Shown piece after piece: positions 28,727 to 39,205 of a DNA stretch of 64,000 nucleotides; positions within the stretch are counted from its first letter, which is position 1; every line of letters begins with the position of its first letter. The notes beneath the pieces were generated by a model. The model was not told the DNA's origin. It searched no databases and worked only from the letters and a program-made list of their open reading frames with translations. This DNA comes from Arcicella rosea (lineage in GTDB: Bacteria; Bacteroidota; Bacteroidia; Cytophagales; Spirosomataceae). The stretch lies in NCBI RefSeq assembly GCF_014204325.1, contig NZ_JACHKT010000007.1, positions 121,761 through 185,760 of the forward strand, given 5' to 3'. The position numbers and the translations under genes were made by a program.

Positions 28727-30238
28727 ATGGGTAAATTAATTGTTGTTTTTGTGCATGGCTGGAGTGTCACAAATCTTGATACTTATGGCGAGTTACCGAT
28801 TCGTTTACACAACGATGCGAAAGCTGAGGGCTTTGATATTCAAGTTGAAGAAATCTTTTTAGGACAGTACATCAGCTTTCATGATGAAGTACGGCTTAAA
28901 GATATTTCTAGGGCTTTTCAAACTGCGGTTTCTGAAAAATTGAATGCAGAAATCACTGCTGGCGAAAGATTTGTTTGTATTACGCATTCTACGGGTGGGC
29001 CTGTGATACGTGATTGGTGGGAAAGATTTTTTAGAAAGAAGGAAAAGTCTTGCCCGATGAGTCACTTAATTATGCTTGCCCCTGCCAACTTTGGTTCGGC
29101 ACTTGCTCAGTTAGGCAAAGGAAGAGTTGGTCGATTGAAAGCTTGGTTTAGTGCTGTTGAACCCGGACAAGGTGTGTTAGATTGGCTTGAATTAGGAAGT
29201 TCAGAGGCTTGGAAACTAAATAAAAGCTGGATTGAGTCGGATGAAAATGAAATTAAGCCCGAAAACGTTTTCCCATTTGTACTTATCGGTCAATCAATTG
29301 ACCGTAAACTTTATGATAATCTTAATGCTTATACTGGAGAATTAGGTTCTGATGGTGTTGTGCGTGTTGCAGCGGCTAATTTACAGAGTAGTTATGTGAA
29401 ATTAAAACAGCCTTATCCAACGAATGAAAGACCTATTAACACTGGTGATTTTGAAATTGAAACATATAAACAATCCCCAAAAATACCTTTGAGAATCATT
29501 AAAGGGAAATCTCATTCTGGTCATGAAATGGGAATTATGAATAGCGTAAAGGAGAAAGATAACGACAAAGTAACAAGTCAGGAGACATTGAAGGCTATTT
29601 TAGATTGTATTAAGGTAAAAACAAAAGCAGATTATGATAAACTCTACAAACAATTTGAAAAGGAAACCAAAGAGGTTTTGAAAGAAGAACAATTGGAAAC
29701 TGTTTCTAGTTTTTTTACATCAAAACGTTACTTTATTCATGACCAATACTGTATGGTAATTTTTCGGGTTATTGATACTGAAGGAAATCCTGTAAAAGAT
29801 TTTGATTTACTAATTTCAGCAGGAGATGAGAATAACCCAAACCATTTACCTGAAGGCTTTTTCCAAGACCGTCAAAAAAATAAAAACAATCCTGAAAACA
29901 TTACTTATTACCTCAATTATGATATTCTAAAAGGAATAGCGGCAATAAAAGATGGTAAAAAAGACGTTCGCCCTAAACAAAAAGGAATTGATAAATTAGG
30001 GTTAAAAATCGTTCCACGCCCATCAGATGGTTTTGTTTATTACGCTCCTTGTGAAATCAAAGCCGACCAAACCATGTTTGACTATGTACTAAAACCCAAC
30101 AGTACCACTTTGGTAGAAATTGAGTTACAAAGAATTGTAAGTAAAGAAGTTTTTCGAATGAATCCGATGAATGATTTGCCTAATGATGGCGACTTCAAGC
30201 ATGTAAAACCCGGAGATGAAATTTTAACTGAAATGTAA
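28727..30238 (+). CDS. Lipase/PGAP1-like alpha/beta hydrolase with C-terminal extension
   Basis: 503 residues, no signal peptide. Residues 1-270 carry an alpha/beta-hydrolase fold: the oxyanion strand VVFVHGWS (about 6-13), the nucleophile elbow ITHSTGG with Ser88, the acid candidate Asp209 in LGSDGVVR, and His263 or His266 in GKSHSGHEMG. The THSxGG elbow and HGW start are those of lipases and PGAP1-like esterases, including some type VI secretion phospholipase effectors. Residues about 330-500 form an unrecognised beta-rich domain. With no signal peptide it acts in the cytoplasm unless exported by another route. No immunity-like or secretion genes are adjacent. The substrate is unknown. Confidence 0.7.
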   Translation: MGKLIVVFVHGWSVTNLDTYGELPIRLHNDAKAEGFDIQVEEIFLGQYISFHDEVRLKDISRAFQTAVSEKLNAEITAGERFVCITHSTGGPVIRDWWERFFRKKEKSCPMSHLIMLAPANFGSALAQLGKGRVGRLKAWFSAVEPGQGVLDWLELGSSEAWKLNKSWIESDENEIKPENVFPFVLIGQSIDRKLYDNLNAYTGELGSDGVVRVAAANLQSSYVKLKQPYPTNERPINTGDFEIETYKQSPKIPLRIIKGKSHSGHEMGIMNSVKEKDNDKVTSQETLKAILDCIKVKTKADYDKLYKQFEKETKEVLKEEQLETVSSFFTSKRYFIHDQYCMVIFRVIDTEGNPVKDFDLLISAGDENNPNHLPEGFFQDRQKNKNNPENITYYLNYDILKGIAAIKDGKKDVRPKQKGIDKLGLKIVPRPSDGFVYYAPCEIKADQTMFDYVLKPNSTTLVEIELQRIVSKEVFRMNPMNDLPNDGDFKHVKPGDEILTEM

Positions 30239-30246
30239 TTAATTTT

Positions 30247-30278
30247 CAAGTCTGAAAGTTTTAAAGCTTTCAGACTTG
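30247..30278. terminator. Bidirectional hairpin between convergent genes
   Basis: CAAGTCTGAAAG (30247-30258) and CTTTCAGACTTG (30267-30278) form a perfect 12-bp stem. It lies in the 45-bp gap between the stops of the hydrolase (+) and the hybrid kinase (-). The flanking T-rich and A-rich tracts are short, so termination strength is uncertain. Confidence 0.75.
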
Positions 30279-30283
30279 ACATT

Positions 30284-33200
30284 TTATCCTTTATTAAACT
30301 CCGTATTTTCCTTTATTTTTTTTCCCCATTTTTCTAATACACTTACCAAAAAATCAAGATTGATAGGCTTGCTGATATAATCGTCCATTCCAGCCGCTTT
30401 GCATTCTTCTCTATTTTCTGCTAGGGTATTGGCAGTCATAGCAATAATCACAGGCTGTTGCATTGGTTTGGAACGAAGTTTAATTGTTGCTTCTATTCCA
30501 TCCATTTCAGGCATTTGCATATCCATCAATATTAAATCATAATGTTTTTTCTCAAATGCCTCAAGCACTTCTAGTCCATTTTCTGCCAAATCTGCCTCAA
30601 AACCAAGCTTGCTTAATACTTTCAAGGCTAGTTTTTGGTTCATTACATAATCTTCGGCAATTAAAATTTTCATTGGATAATGCGTCGCAAAATCGCTTTG
30701 TAATTTCTGTGTCTGGGTAGTCGGCACTAGTTTATCCACTGTTTTGGTTTGCTCACTCCTGAACAAATTATCATGAATACTTTTACAAAGAATATGCTGT
30801 TTAACGGGTTTCATCAAGACAGATCTAAATAAATCTGGATACTCTTTGTAAAAAGTATCTGAAATAGAACTTAATAAAATAATTGGTATCGTTGGTCTCT
30901 GATTTTTAACGGCTAGGGCTAATGAAATACCATCAATATCAGGCATTTGCATATCAGTAATGACTAAATCAAAATGTTGACTTGTATTGATTAAAGTAAT
31001 GGCTTCTTTTGGACAAGAAAATAATGTCACCTGCATATTCCAATGCTCTAACTGTCCTTTCAAAATAGATAAATTTGTATTGTTATCATCTACCACCAAT
31101 ACTTTTTTATCTCTCAATACTTCAAGATTGAAAGGCAAAGTAGTAAGTTGGGCTGAACTAACTTTTGTTTTAATTTCAAATTTAAAGGTTGTGCCTTTAC
31201 CCACAGTACTTTCTACTCGAATGGTTCCTTCCATTAATTTAATTATTTTTTCGCTAATAATTAATCCCAAACCTGTACCACCATATCTTCTGGTAGTTGA
31301 AGAATCTACTTGTGAAAAAGGTTTGAAAAGTTTATCTAATTTATCTGATGGAATCCCAATGCCTGAATCTTTTACTTCAAAACCTAATACTATTTCATCA
31401 TTTTCCTTACTTTCCTCTAAAAATACTCTTACAAATACTTCACCTTTGTTCGTAAATTTTATCGCATTTCCAATTAGATTGAGTAAAACCTGACGTAAAC
31501 GGTGGTGGTCTCCAACAATCTGAGCAGGTACATTCCATTCAATTAAATAAAGTAAATCCAAATTAAGGTTAGCTACTTTGGCAGCAAATACGTCTAATAC
31601 TTCTTCTATACAATTTCTAAGATTAAAATCATGTAAATCAAGTTCCATCTTACCCGATTCAATTTTAGAAAAATCTAAAATATCATTAATAACCGAAAGT
31701 AAACCTTCGCCACAAGCATGAATAGTATCCGAATAACTTTTTTGTTCTTCGTTCAAAGGTGTTTCCTCTAACAACGATGCCATACCAATAATACCGTTTA
31801 GTGGCGTTCTGATTTCGTGGCTCATCGTTGCCAGAAAAACACTTTTAGCTTTGTTGGCACTTTCTGCTTCTTCTCTGGCTTTGTGTTCTTCTTCGGTAGA
31901 TTGTAACAATTGCGCTGTTCGTAAGGCTACTTCCCTTTCAAGTTTTGAGTTTTGAGCTTTTATTAAATTAATTCTGTACTTATAAAAGTAGGTTGCCAAG
32001 CCAACAATCATCATAAATACAAATGCTTTAAACCACCAAGTAGCCCAATAGGGCGGTAGAATTTCGATACTTATCGAATTACCCTCTTCATTCCAAAGTC
32101 CATCATTATTAGAGGCTTTCACCCTGAAAACATATTTCCCTGGGTCAAGATTGGTGTAAGAGGCTCTATGACGATTCCCAATATAATTCCAGTCGGTATC
32201 AAAACCTTCTAGTTTATACGCATAACCATTTTTTTGAGGTAGAATATAATTCAGTGCCGTAAATTCAAACGAAAAGAAAGATTGCTTATAATCTAAGACA
32301 ATTTCTTTTGTATAATTGATATGGGTAGAAAGTGGCGAATCCTTTTCTCTGGGGATAACTGATTTATTGAATATTTGAAAATCAGTCACAAAAACTGGTG
32401 GAAGAAAAGTATTATAACGAATGCTATCAGGATAAAAAGCGTTTACGCCATTTGGGCCTCCAAAATACATTTCTCCATTTTTGGTTTGACATGCAGACCT
32501 CGGTTTAAACTCATTTCCTTGTAAACCATCTGAAGAATTGAAAGTTCGGAACGAATTTTTCTTTGTATTATATTTTGTAATTCCTTTGTTTGTACTTATC
32601 CAAAAATTCCCGTTTTTGTCCTTCAAAACAGCATTGATAAAAGCATTAGGTAAGCCATCTTTTTCTAAAAAAGTTTGAAAGGTTTTTGTCTTCAAATTCA
32701 TCAAACACAAGCCATCTGTTGTTCCAATCCATAAAAAACCTTCTTTGGCTTTTACAATTGTCTGAATATTATTGTTACACAAACTATTAGAACTATTGGC
32801 ATTAGCTCTAAAATGAGTAAAGGTTTTTGTTTTTTTATTAAAAAGTTCCAAACCATCCTCAGTACCTACCCAAAGTTCGTCGTTTCCGTTTTCATAAAGA
32901 GCTTTCACATAATTATTACAGATACTTTTAGGATTCTGAGCATCGTGCAAATAGTTAGTAAATTGCTTATTTTTAATATCATAATAACCTAAACCGCCTG
33001 TCCAAGTACCTAGCCAAAGGTTATTATCATGACTCCTCGAAATAGCAAAAATACTATTCGACGAAACTGAATTTTTATTTTTCAGATTAGGTAAATGATG
33101 TATAAATTCTTTAGTTTTAGTATTAAACAAATCAAAACCACCAATAAAAAAGCCCAAAGCCAACCAATCCTTGTCTATTTCTACCACCGACAAAACATAG

Positions 33201-34441
33201 TTTGAATTAATACTATTTTTATTACTTGGATTCTTTTTATAGGCGGTAAAAGTATTGGAGTTTTTATCAAGTACGTTCAAGCCACCTCCATCTGTACCAA
33301 ACCAAATTTTGTTTTCGCCATGTTCTATAACGCTCAATATGCTACTATTATTCAAGCCATTTTTTTCGACAGTCTGTTTTAATAAATTAAATTTATTACC
33401 ATACTTTGGCAAAAAATTAATGCCCCCAGAATAAGTACCAATCCAAATGTTTCCAGTTTTATCTTGATACATACAATAGACAGAATTATTGCTTAAACTA
33501 TTTGGGTCGTTGATGTCAAAAGCAAGCGTTTTAAATTTCTCAGTTTTTGGATTAAAAATACTGATTCCTCCGTTTTCTGTACCAACCCATAAATTCCCAT
33601 TTTTATCTTCCATAAAAGAGAGAATATCGTCGTATGCTAAACTTGCTGGATTATTTGCATCATGTTTGTAGGTTTTAAAAGTATTGTTTTGAGGATTGTA
33701 TTTGGAAATGCCTCCTGTTAAAGTACCTACCCAAAGGTTGTGTTTACTATCAACAAAGATTGTGTTTATCCAATCTGAACCAACGGTTTTTGGATTATTA
33801 TTTTCATGAAAATAACGTGTAAATAACTTACTTTCATGATTATACTTATTCAGTCCTTCTTTTGTACCTATCCAAATATTTCCAGTTTGGTCTTCACCAA
33901 CGGTATATATAAAATCGCTACTGAGACTATTTTTATTGTTTTTTTGATGCTTAATGACAGTAAATGTCCCTTTCTGTGTATCAATCAAGTATAAACCCGT
34001 TGTAGTTCCAAGCCATATTCTTTTCTTACTATCCTCAAAAATATCTCGAACAGTTACATGATTGCCTTCTTTAAAAAAATGTTCAAAAATACCTTTTTCA
34101 CGATTAAATTTATCTAAACCTACTGTGGTAGCAACCCACAGATTTTTCGCATGGTCTTCCAAAATATCATAGATATAATTATTACTAAGGCTTTTGTTAT
34201 CTCCTCTGGTATGTTTATAAATTGTGAACTTAGCCCCGTCATACTTATTAAGTCCCTCGTCGGTAGCAAACCACATAAATCCTTTTTCCTCCATCAAAAT
34301 CGCACTCACATGACTTTGTGAGAGGCCATCTTCTGTAGAAATACGCTTAAATACTGGTTTTGGGGCTTGCGAAAAAAGGATTGAATGCTGAAGTACAGTA
34401 AAAATTAATGAAAATATATGCTTGTATCTCATAATTAGCAA
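30284..34441 (-). CDS. Propeller hybrid sensor kinase with two receiver domains, no DNA-binding domain
   Basis: 1385 residues. A signal peptide ([17 protein letters not shown]) is followed by a periplasmic propeller sensor (about 30-690, repeats such as [13 protein letters not shown]), Y_Y_Y (about 725-795) and a membrane helix (about 803-821). A coiled linker leads to HisKA with His875 ([13 protein letters not shown]), HATPase ([12 protein letters not shown]), receiver 1 with Asp1163 ([13 protein letters not shown]) and receiver 2 with Asp1307 ([13 protein letters not shown]). The sensor matches that of PUL HTCS proteins, but the output is of the BarA/ArcB type without an AraC HTH, so it needs a separate phosphoacceptor or partner. 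The start could also be the ATG three codons in. It is divergent from the GH127-like gene at 34865. Confidence 0.92.
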   Translation of the reverse strand: MLIMRYKHIFSLIFTVLQHSILFSQAPKPVFKRISTEDGLSQSHVSAILMEEKGFMWFATDEGLNKYDGAKFTIYKHTRGDNKSLSNNYIYDILEDHAKNLWVATTVGLDKFNREKGIFEHFFKEGNHVTVRDIFEDSKKRIWLGTTTGLYLIDTQKGTFTVIKHQKNNKNSLSSDFIYTVGEDQTGNIWIGTKEGLNKYNHESKLFTRYFHENNNPKTVGSDWINTIFVDSKHNLWVGTLTGGISKYNPQNNTFKTYKHDANNPASLAYDDILSFMEDKNGNLWVGTENGGISIFNPKTEKFKTLAFDINDPNSLSNNSVYCMYQDKTGNIWIGTYSGGINFLPKYGNKFNLLKQTVEKNGLNNSSILSVIEHGENKIWFGTDGGGLNVLDKNSNTFTAYKKNPSNKNSINSNYVLSVVEIDKDWLALGFFIGGFDLFNTKTKEFIHHLPNLKNKNSVSSNSIFAISRSHDNNLWLGTWTGGLGYYDIKNKQFTNYLHDAQNPKSICNNYVKALYENGNDELWVGTEDGLELFNKKTKTFTHFRANANSSNSLCNNNIQTIVKAKEGFLWIGTTDGLCLMNLKTKTFQTFLEKDGLPNAFINAVLKDKNGNFWISTNKGITKYNTKKNSFRTFNSSDGLQGNEFKPRSACQTKNGEMYFGGPNGVNAFYPDSIRYNTFLPPVFVTDFQIFNKSVIPREKDSPLSTHINYTKEIVLDYKQSFFSFEFTALNYILPQKNGYAYKLEGFDTDWNYIGNRHRASYTNLDPGKYVFRVKASNNDGLWNEEGNSISIEILPPYWATWWFKAFVFMMIVGLATYFYKYRINLIKAQNSKLEREVALRTAQLLQSTEEEHKAREEAESANKAKSVFLATMSHEIRTPLNGIIGMASLLEETPLNEEQKSYSDTIHACGEGLLSVINDILDFSKIESGKMELDLHDFNLRNCIEEVLDVFAAKVANLNLDLLYLIEWNVPAQIVGDHHRLRQVLLNLIGNAIKFTNKGEVFVRVFLEESKENDEIVLGFEVKDSGIGIPSDKLDKLFKPFSQVDSSTTRRYGGTGLGLIISEKIIKLMEGTIRVESTVGKGTTFKFEIKTKVSSAQLTTLPFNLEVLRDKKVLVVDDNNTNLSILKGQLEHWNMQVTLFSCPKEAITLINTSQHFDLVITDMQMPDIDGISLALAVKNQRPTIPIILLSSISDTFYKEYPDLFRSVLMKPVKQHILCKSIHDNLFRSEQTKTVDKLVPTTQTQKLQSDFATHYPMKILIAEDYVMNQKLALKVLSKLGFEADLAENGLEVLEAFEKKHYDLILMDMQMPEMDGIEATIKLRSKPMQQPVIIAMTANTLAENREECKAAGMDDYISKPINLDFLVSVLEKWGKKIKENTEFNKG

Positions 34442-34864
34442 AATGAACTTTAAGTTTTAAAATTAGAATAGCGGTTAGTCAACTACCCCAATATTGTATT
34501 ATCTAATGGAAAAATAGCAAAAATTTTATTGAATATATTATTTTACCTAAACTTAATATTATTCATTTTTATGACAGAACCAAAAAAATGCTTTCTAATG
34601 TTGAAAAATCCTGATTTTCGATTGCTATTATTTTTTAACTAGGAGTAAAAAAATAAGAACTTTGTATTGAAGCTGACTACTTGCTGAGTGTTTTACTAAT
34701 TAAACATCATATATAAAGAATACAAAATTATTAACCTAGTTTGAAGTATATCTATTAGAATTATGGCTAATATTTAGCTACTTCTTACTAATTCCCGCCA
34801 AGACTTGCTCAAGAATTATTTTCACCTTTGTATCGACGATAATCATTTTTAAAATCCTGATTTT
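34442..34864. other. 423-bp divergent intergenic region (probable promoters)
   Basis: This AT-rich spacer lies between two divergent starts, the hybrid kinase (-) and the first arabinofuranosidase (+). CACCTTTG near 34829 resembles a -7 element about 30 nt before the GH gene. I see no ORF of note, no RNA gene and no clear palindrome. Confidence 0.4.
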
Positions 34865-37234
34865 ATGAAAAGGTCTTACGCTTTTACTTTGCTAATTCTT
34901 TTATTTTGCCATGCTAGTCTTTTTGCACAATCGTACATTCCAGAAAAGGCAGATAAACGTTTTCAGGTAAAACCAGTGGTTGATTTGAAAGCCTTTGCAT
35001 TTAATTTAAAAGATGTAAAGCTTTTAGAAGGAAGTCCTTTTAAAAATGCAATGGATAAAGATGCCGCTTATTTATTATCGGTAGAACCTAATCGTTTACT
35101 GCATCGCTTTTACACAAATGCCAATTTGCCTACCAAAGGAGCTGTTTATGGAGGTTGGGAAAGTGAAGGACTTTCAGGACATACTTTAGGGCATTACCTT
35201 TCAGCTTGTGCGATGATGTATGTTTCTACGGGAAATATTGAATTCAAAAATCGTACAGATTATATCGTTGCAGAACTTGGGAAATGCCAAAAAGCAAGGA
35301 AAACTGGTTATGTTGGAGCAATTCCTAAAGAAGATACTTTATTTGCAAAAGTGGCTCGTGGAGAAATAAAATCTGGAGGTTTCGATTTGAATGGAGGCTG
35401 GAGTCCTTGGTACACTGTACATAAAGTAATGGCTGGTTTGGTTGATGCTTACTTATACTGCGACAATCAAGAAGCCTTGAAAATTGTAGTTGGCATGGCA
35501 GATTGGACAGCCAATACCGTAAATCCTCTTTCGCCAGAATTATTACAAAAAATGCTGAAATGCGAATACGGAGGGATGAATGATGTGTTGGCAAATATTT
35601 ATGCGATTACTGGAAATAAGAAATATTTAGATTTGTCATATAAATTCTACGACGATTTTGTGATGGTTCCTTTATCGAAAAAAATCGACCCGATGGCTGG
35701 AAAACATTCCAATACCAACGTTCCAAAAGCCATTGGAAGTGCTAGTCAATTTGAATTAACAGGCAATGAATCTGATAAAACCATCGCTTCTTTCTTTTGG
35801 GATATTATGGTGCATAATCACAGCTATGTAATTGGTGGAAACAGTAATTATGAATACTGCACCGAGCCACACAAACTGAACGACCATCTCAGCGATAATA
35901 CTTGTGAAACTTGCAATACTTATAACATGCTAAAACTGACAAGGCATTTGTTTACTTGGCAACCCAACAGTCAGCTTGGCGATTATTACGAAAGAGCTTT
36001 ATACAACCACATTTTAGCATCACAAAATCCAGAAAACGGTATGATGTGTTACTTCGTACCTTTAAGGATGGGAACTAAAAAAGAATTTAGCGAGCCATTC
36101 AATACTTTTACTTGTTGCGTAGGAAGTGGCATGGAAAACCACGCAAAATACACCGAAAGCATTTATTATGAAGGTGCAGATGGAAGTTTGTTCGTAAACT
36201 TATTCATTCCTTCTGTACTAAATTGGCAAGAAAACGGCATCACTATCACACAAAAAACCCTATATCCAAACAGTGAAAGTACTTCTTTGACAGTCCAAAC
36301 CAAAAAAGCTAAAGCTTTCGTCTTGCGTTTACGCTCGCCTTGGTGGGCTAGCAAAGGAGTACAAGTAACTGTAAATGGAAAACTTCAAAAAATTGAAAAA
36401 GACGAAACGGGCTACTTGGTAATCAACAGAACTTGGAAAAATAATGATAAAGTAGAAATTACTTTCCCGATGTCGCTTTATACTGAAAGTATGCCTGATA
36501 ATGCCAATCGTATTGCTTTTTTGTATGGGCCACTGGTTTTGGCAGGACAGTTAGGTAAGGATTTGCCAGACCCAATTTATGGAACACCAGTATTGCTGAC
36601 CGACGATAAAAATATCAATAATTGGTTAAAACCTGTTCCTAATCAGCCTTTGACTTTTAAAATGGAACAAACAGGAAAACCTTTTGATGCTACTTTGATT
36701 CCGTTCTACCAAACTTATCAGCAACATTACAGTGTTTATTGGGATTTTTTCACCAGTACAGATTGGCAAAACCGACAAGCTGAATATGAAGCAGAGAAAA
36801 AACGTCAGCAAAAAATTGAAGAAATGACCATTGATAATTTCAGAATCGGAGAAATGCAACCTGAACGTGACCATCAACTAAAAGCCAGCGAACAATCTTA
36901 CACAGACATCGCCTTGGGCAGAACTGGTAGAGAAGTAAGAGCTGGTGGGTTTTTCTCATTTCAAATGAAAGTAAATCCAAGTATAGAAAATAATTTGCTA
37001 TTAACATATTTGGGCGACGATAAAGGAAGACTTTTTGACATTGTAATCGACGGAACAAAAATTGCAACGCAAGAATTAAAAGGAGGAACAACAGGAAAAT
37101 TCTTTGATGTCGTTTATCCAATTCCAGCAGAAATTCTTCAAGGAAAAAGTACCATCGAAGTAAAAATATTAGCCAATGCAGGCAAAACCGCTGGAAGAGT
37201 ATTTGGTTGTAGAATCATTAAAGTTGAAAAATAA
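34865..37234 (+). CDS. DUF1680 beta-L-arabinofuranosidase, GH127/GH146-like (exported)
   Basis: 789 residues, signal peptide 1-21. The (alpha/alpha)6 catalytic domain covers about 45-440. The Zn-site motif of the GH127 superfamily is present: CETCNTYN (Glu348, Cys350) and TCCVGSGMENH (Cys417, Cys418). The Cys-Glu-Cys-Cys set matches the metal/nucleophile cluster known from HypBA1; Glu330 or Glu334 in NYEYCTEP is the acid/base candidate. Beta-sandwich domains follow to the C-terminus. The ...CCVGSGMENHAKY... version of the motif resembles the GH146 branch. These enzymes remove beta-L-arabinofuranose, as found on hydroxyproline-rich plant glycoproteins or pectin. It is the first gene of the proposed hydroxyproline-arabinoside unit. 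Confidence 0.88.
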   Translation: MKRSYAFTLLILLFCHASLFAQSYIPEKADKRFQVKPVVDLKAFAFNLKDVKLLEGSPFKNAMDKDAAYLLSVEPNRLLHRFYTNANLPTKGAVYGGWESEGLSGHTLGHYLSACAMMYVSTGNIEFKNRTDYIVAELGKCQKARKTGYVGAIPKEDTLFAKVARGEIKSGGFDLNGGWSPWYTVHKVMAGLVDAYLYCDNQEALKIVVGMADWTANTVNPLSPELLQKMLKCEYGGMNDVLANIYAITGNKKYLDLSYKFYDDFVMVPLSKKIDPMAGKHSNTNVPKAIGSASQFELTGNESDKTIASFFWDIMVHNHSYVIGGNSNYEYCTEPHKLNDHLSDNTCETCNTYNMLKLTRHLFTWQPNSQLGDYYERALYNHILASQNPENGMMCYFVPLRMGTKKEFSEPFNTFTCCVGSGMENHAKYTESIYYEGADGSLFVNLFIPSVLNWQENGITITQKTLYPNSESTSLTVQTKKAKAFVLRLRSPWWASKGVQVTVNGKLQKIEKDETGYLVINRTWKNNDKVEITFPMSLYTESMPDNANRIAFLYGPLVLAGQLGKDLPDPIYGTPVLLTDDKNINNWLKPVPNQPLTFKMEQTGKPFDATLIPFYQTYQQHYSVYWDFFTSTDWQNRQAEYEAEKKRQQKIEEMTIDNFRIGEMQPERDHQLKASEQSYTDIALGRTGREVRAGGFFSFQMKVNPSIENNLLLTYLGDDKGRLFDIVIDGTKIATQELKGGTTGKFFDVVYPIPAEILQGKSTIEVKILANAGKTAGRVFGCRIIKVEK

Positions 37235-37260
37235 AAAGATTGTTAAATCTTATTGAAACC

Positions 37261-37329
37261 GTAGCGGCAATCCCTTGCGGTTGCCGTTCCATATTCTTGG
37301 ATTTGGCAACCGCAAGGGATTGCCGCTAC
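37261..37329. repeat. Palindromic repeat element, family A copy 1
   Basis: Arms 37261-37285 and 37305-37329 are perfect 25-bp inverted repeats (core GCGGCAATCCCTTGCGG) around a 19-nt loop. A second, diverged copy lies at 44190-44258. Both follow a DUF1680 glycosidase gene; this one begins 27 bp after the stop. The size and form are those of REP-like dispersed palindromes. No RAYT transposase is in the window. Confidence 0.85.
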
Positions 37330-37362
37330 AAGTTTACAGATAGAATTTTAAACGAAAATTTA

Positions 37363-37370
37363 TACCTTTG
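37363..37370 (+). promoter_or_regulatory. Possible -7 element upstream of the small membrane protein
   Basis: TACCTTTG matches TAnnTTTG, 23 nt before the ATG at 37394. The -33 box is not recognisable. Confidence 0.4.
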
Positions 37371-37393
37371 TAAACAATCATAAAACTACAATC

Positions 37394-37909
37394 ATGAACA
37401 CCGAAACATTATTTTCTGAAAAACAACGCTTCAATCAAATTTGGGTTTGGCTACTTTTATTAATAATCAATTGGCTTTTCTTTGGGGAATTGATTAAAAA
37501 TGAGTTTTTCCCTGACCCACCATTCATTCCTAAAATTTATCAATTCAATATCGATTTTTACATTGGAGCTATCTTTATTGTACTGACAAATGTTTTCTTT
37601 ATTATCATCAAGCTAGAAACCAAAATAAAAGCTGATGGTATTTATGTTCGATTTTTCCCAATAAACCTATCATTCAAATTTTATGCTTGGGAAGATTTGA
37701 CGATTTGTTTGGTTAGAGCATATAATCCTCTTTTCGATTATGCTGGTTGGGGTTTTCGTGGTACTCAAAAGAACAGAGCTTTAACCGTTTCAGGAAATAG
37801 AGGCATTCAATTAGTCATGAAAGACGGAACAAAATTATTAGTTGGCACAAAAAAGCCAGATGAAGTAACCGAGGTTTTAAAACAGCTTGGGCAATTGAAA
37901 AAAGTATGA
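37394..37909 (+). CDS. Small two-helix membrane protein with PH-like C-terminal half (unknown function)
   Basis: A 171-residue protein I do not recognise by name. Two hydrophobic helices (about 14-33 and 55-75) are followed by a cytoplasmic-looking region of about 95 residues (ETKIKADGIYVRFFPI...YAWEDLTICLVRAYNPL...GIQLVMKDGTKLLVGTKKPDEVTEVL). The pattern of alternating strands, the W...I.V..Y.P signature and a closing helix is typical of bacterial PH-like (bPH) membrane proteins. It lies between the first arabinofuranosidase and the DapA-family gene, but its own promoter-like element and the preceding palindrome suggest independent transcription. Confidence 0.6.
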   Translation: MNTETLFSEKQRFNQIWVWLLLLIINWLFFGELIKNEFFPDPPFIPKIYQFNIDFYIGAIFIVLTNVFFIIIKLETKIKADGIYVRFFPINLSFKFYAWEDLTICLVRAYNPLFDYAGWGFRGTQKNRALTVSGNRGIQLVMKDGTKLLVGTKKPDEVTEVLKQLGQLKKV

Positions 37910-38023
37910 ATGAAATTTCTCAAAATTATTTCTTCATAATCTATCTTCTAGCTTTTAACCTCAATTCCTAACATTCTCTTTTTAATAGGTTAATATCAAT
38001 CTATAATTGATTAAAAATGGTAA

Positions 38024-38053
38024 TTTCTGCACACTCTTTTTAAGCTAATTTTG
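38024..38053 (+). promoter_or_regulatory. Possible promoter of the DapA-family gene
   Basis: TAATTTTG (38046-38053) fits the Bacteroidota -7 consensus. TTTC at 38024-38027, 18 nt upstream, is one base from the TTTG -33 element. The ATG at 38073 follows 19 nt later, allowing a short leader. Confidence 0.45.
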
Positions 38054-38072
38054 ATTAAAAATAAAGATAAAT

Positions 38073-38996
38073 ATGGCTATTAATTGGAAAGGAGTATTCC
38101 CAGCGGTTACTACAAAATTTAATGAAAAAGATGAGCTTGATTTCGAGCTTTTTGATAAGAACTTACAATTTCAGTTAGAATCTGGTGTTCACGGAATTAT
38201 TTTAGGTGGAACTTTAGGGGAATCCAGCGTATTGAGTCTGGAAGAAAAAGGTGCTTTGGTAAAATTCACCGTTGAAAAAGTAGCTGGTAAAGTTCCCGTA
38301 ATTTTGAATATTGCAGAAGGAGCTACCAAAGATGCTATTGAGTTGGCTCGTTTAGCAGAAGAATGGGGTGCAGAAGGTTTAATGATGTTACCGCCGATGC
38401 GTTATAAAACAGATCATCGTGAAACGGTTGAATACTTCAAAGCAGTGGCGAATTCTACGAAATTGCCAATTATGATTTATAACAATCCTGTAGATTATAA
38501 AATTGAAGTAACTTTAGCGATGTTCTCTGAATTAGTTGTTTGCGAGAATATTCAAGCAGTAAAAGAATCTACTCGTGATTTGACCAACGTTACTCGTATG
38601 AGAAACCTATTTGGCGACCGTTACAGTATTCTTTGCGGAGTTGATACCATTGCGATGGAACAATTAGTAATGGGTGCCGACGGTTGGGTTGCTGGTTTAG
38701 TATGTGCTTTCCCTGAAGAAACTGTTGCGATTTATACTTTAGTAAAAGCTGGAAGATTAGCAGAAGCAAGAAGCATTTATCGTTGGTTTATTCCTTTGTT
38801 GGAATTAGATATTCATCCAAAATTGGTTCAATACATCAAATTGGCAGAAGCACAAGTTGGTATCGGAAGCGAAGCTGTTAGACCGCCACGACTTACTTTA
38901 ATTGGTGAAGAAAGAGAAGCGATTTTGAATATTATCAATACTGGAATTGCAACAAGACCAACTTTACCTGATTATAAATCAATTGTTATTGACTAG
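38073..38996 (+). CDS. DapA-family Schiff-base aldolase/deaminase; candidate for hydroxyproline catabolism
   Basis: A 307-residue TIM-barrel protein of the dihydrodipicolinate synthase/N-acetylneuraminate lyase superfamily: GVFPAVTTKF at the N-terminus, GGTLGES near 45, the Tyr136 proton relay (IMIYNNP) and Schiff-base Lys164 (QAVKEST). The DapA family includes 1-pyrroline-4-hydroxy-2-carboxylate deaminase, the third step of bacterial 4-hydroxyproline breakdown. The next gene but one feature downstream is a hydroxyproline epimerase-type protein, which makes that the favoured role. True lysine-pathway DapA or a 2-keto-3-deoxy sugar aldolase remain possible. A strong terminator follows. Confidence 0.85.
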   Translation: MAINWKGVFPAVTTKFNEKDELDFELFDKNLQFQLESGVHGIILGGTLGESSVLSLEEKGALVKFTVEKVAGKVPVILNIAEGATKDAIELARLAEEWGAEGLMMLPPMRYKTDHRETVEYFKAVANSTKLPIMIYNNPVDYKIEVTLAMFSELVVCENIQAVKESTRDLTNVTRMRNLFGDRYSILCGVDTIAMEQLVMGADGWVAGLVCAFPEETVAIYTLVKAGRLAEARSIYRWFIPLLELDIHPKLVQYIKLAEAQVGIGSEAVRPPRLTLIGEEREAILNIINTGIATRPTLPDYKSIVID

Positions 38997-39069
38997 ATTA
39001 TATTGCGTTGAGTATTTTTTAAATTAGAATTCTTAAACCAAATCATATATATAATTTATTGTAACATCG

Positions 39070-39104
39070 CTAGAACCCTTCAAGGGTTCTAGTATGTTTT
39101 TTCG
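39070..39104 (+). terminator. Intrinsic terminator after the DapA-family gene
   Basis: CTAGAACCCTT (39070-39080) and AAGGGTTCTAG (39082-39092) form a perfect 11-bp inverted repeat. It is followed on the plus strand by TATGTTTTTT, as in a rho-independent terminator. Confidence 0.85.
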
Positions 39105-39205
39105 ATTATTCTCTGTAAGTTATTTAAAGACAAACTTCATCAACAAACTTTAATACTTACGGCACGAATCCTTTAGTATTTCGATTACTTAACCATACAA
39201 TTATC

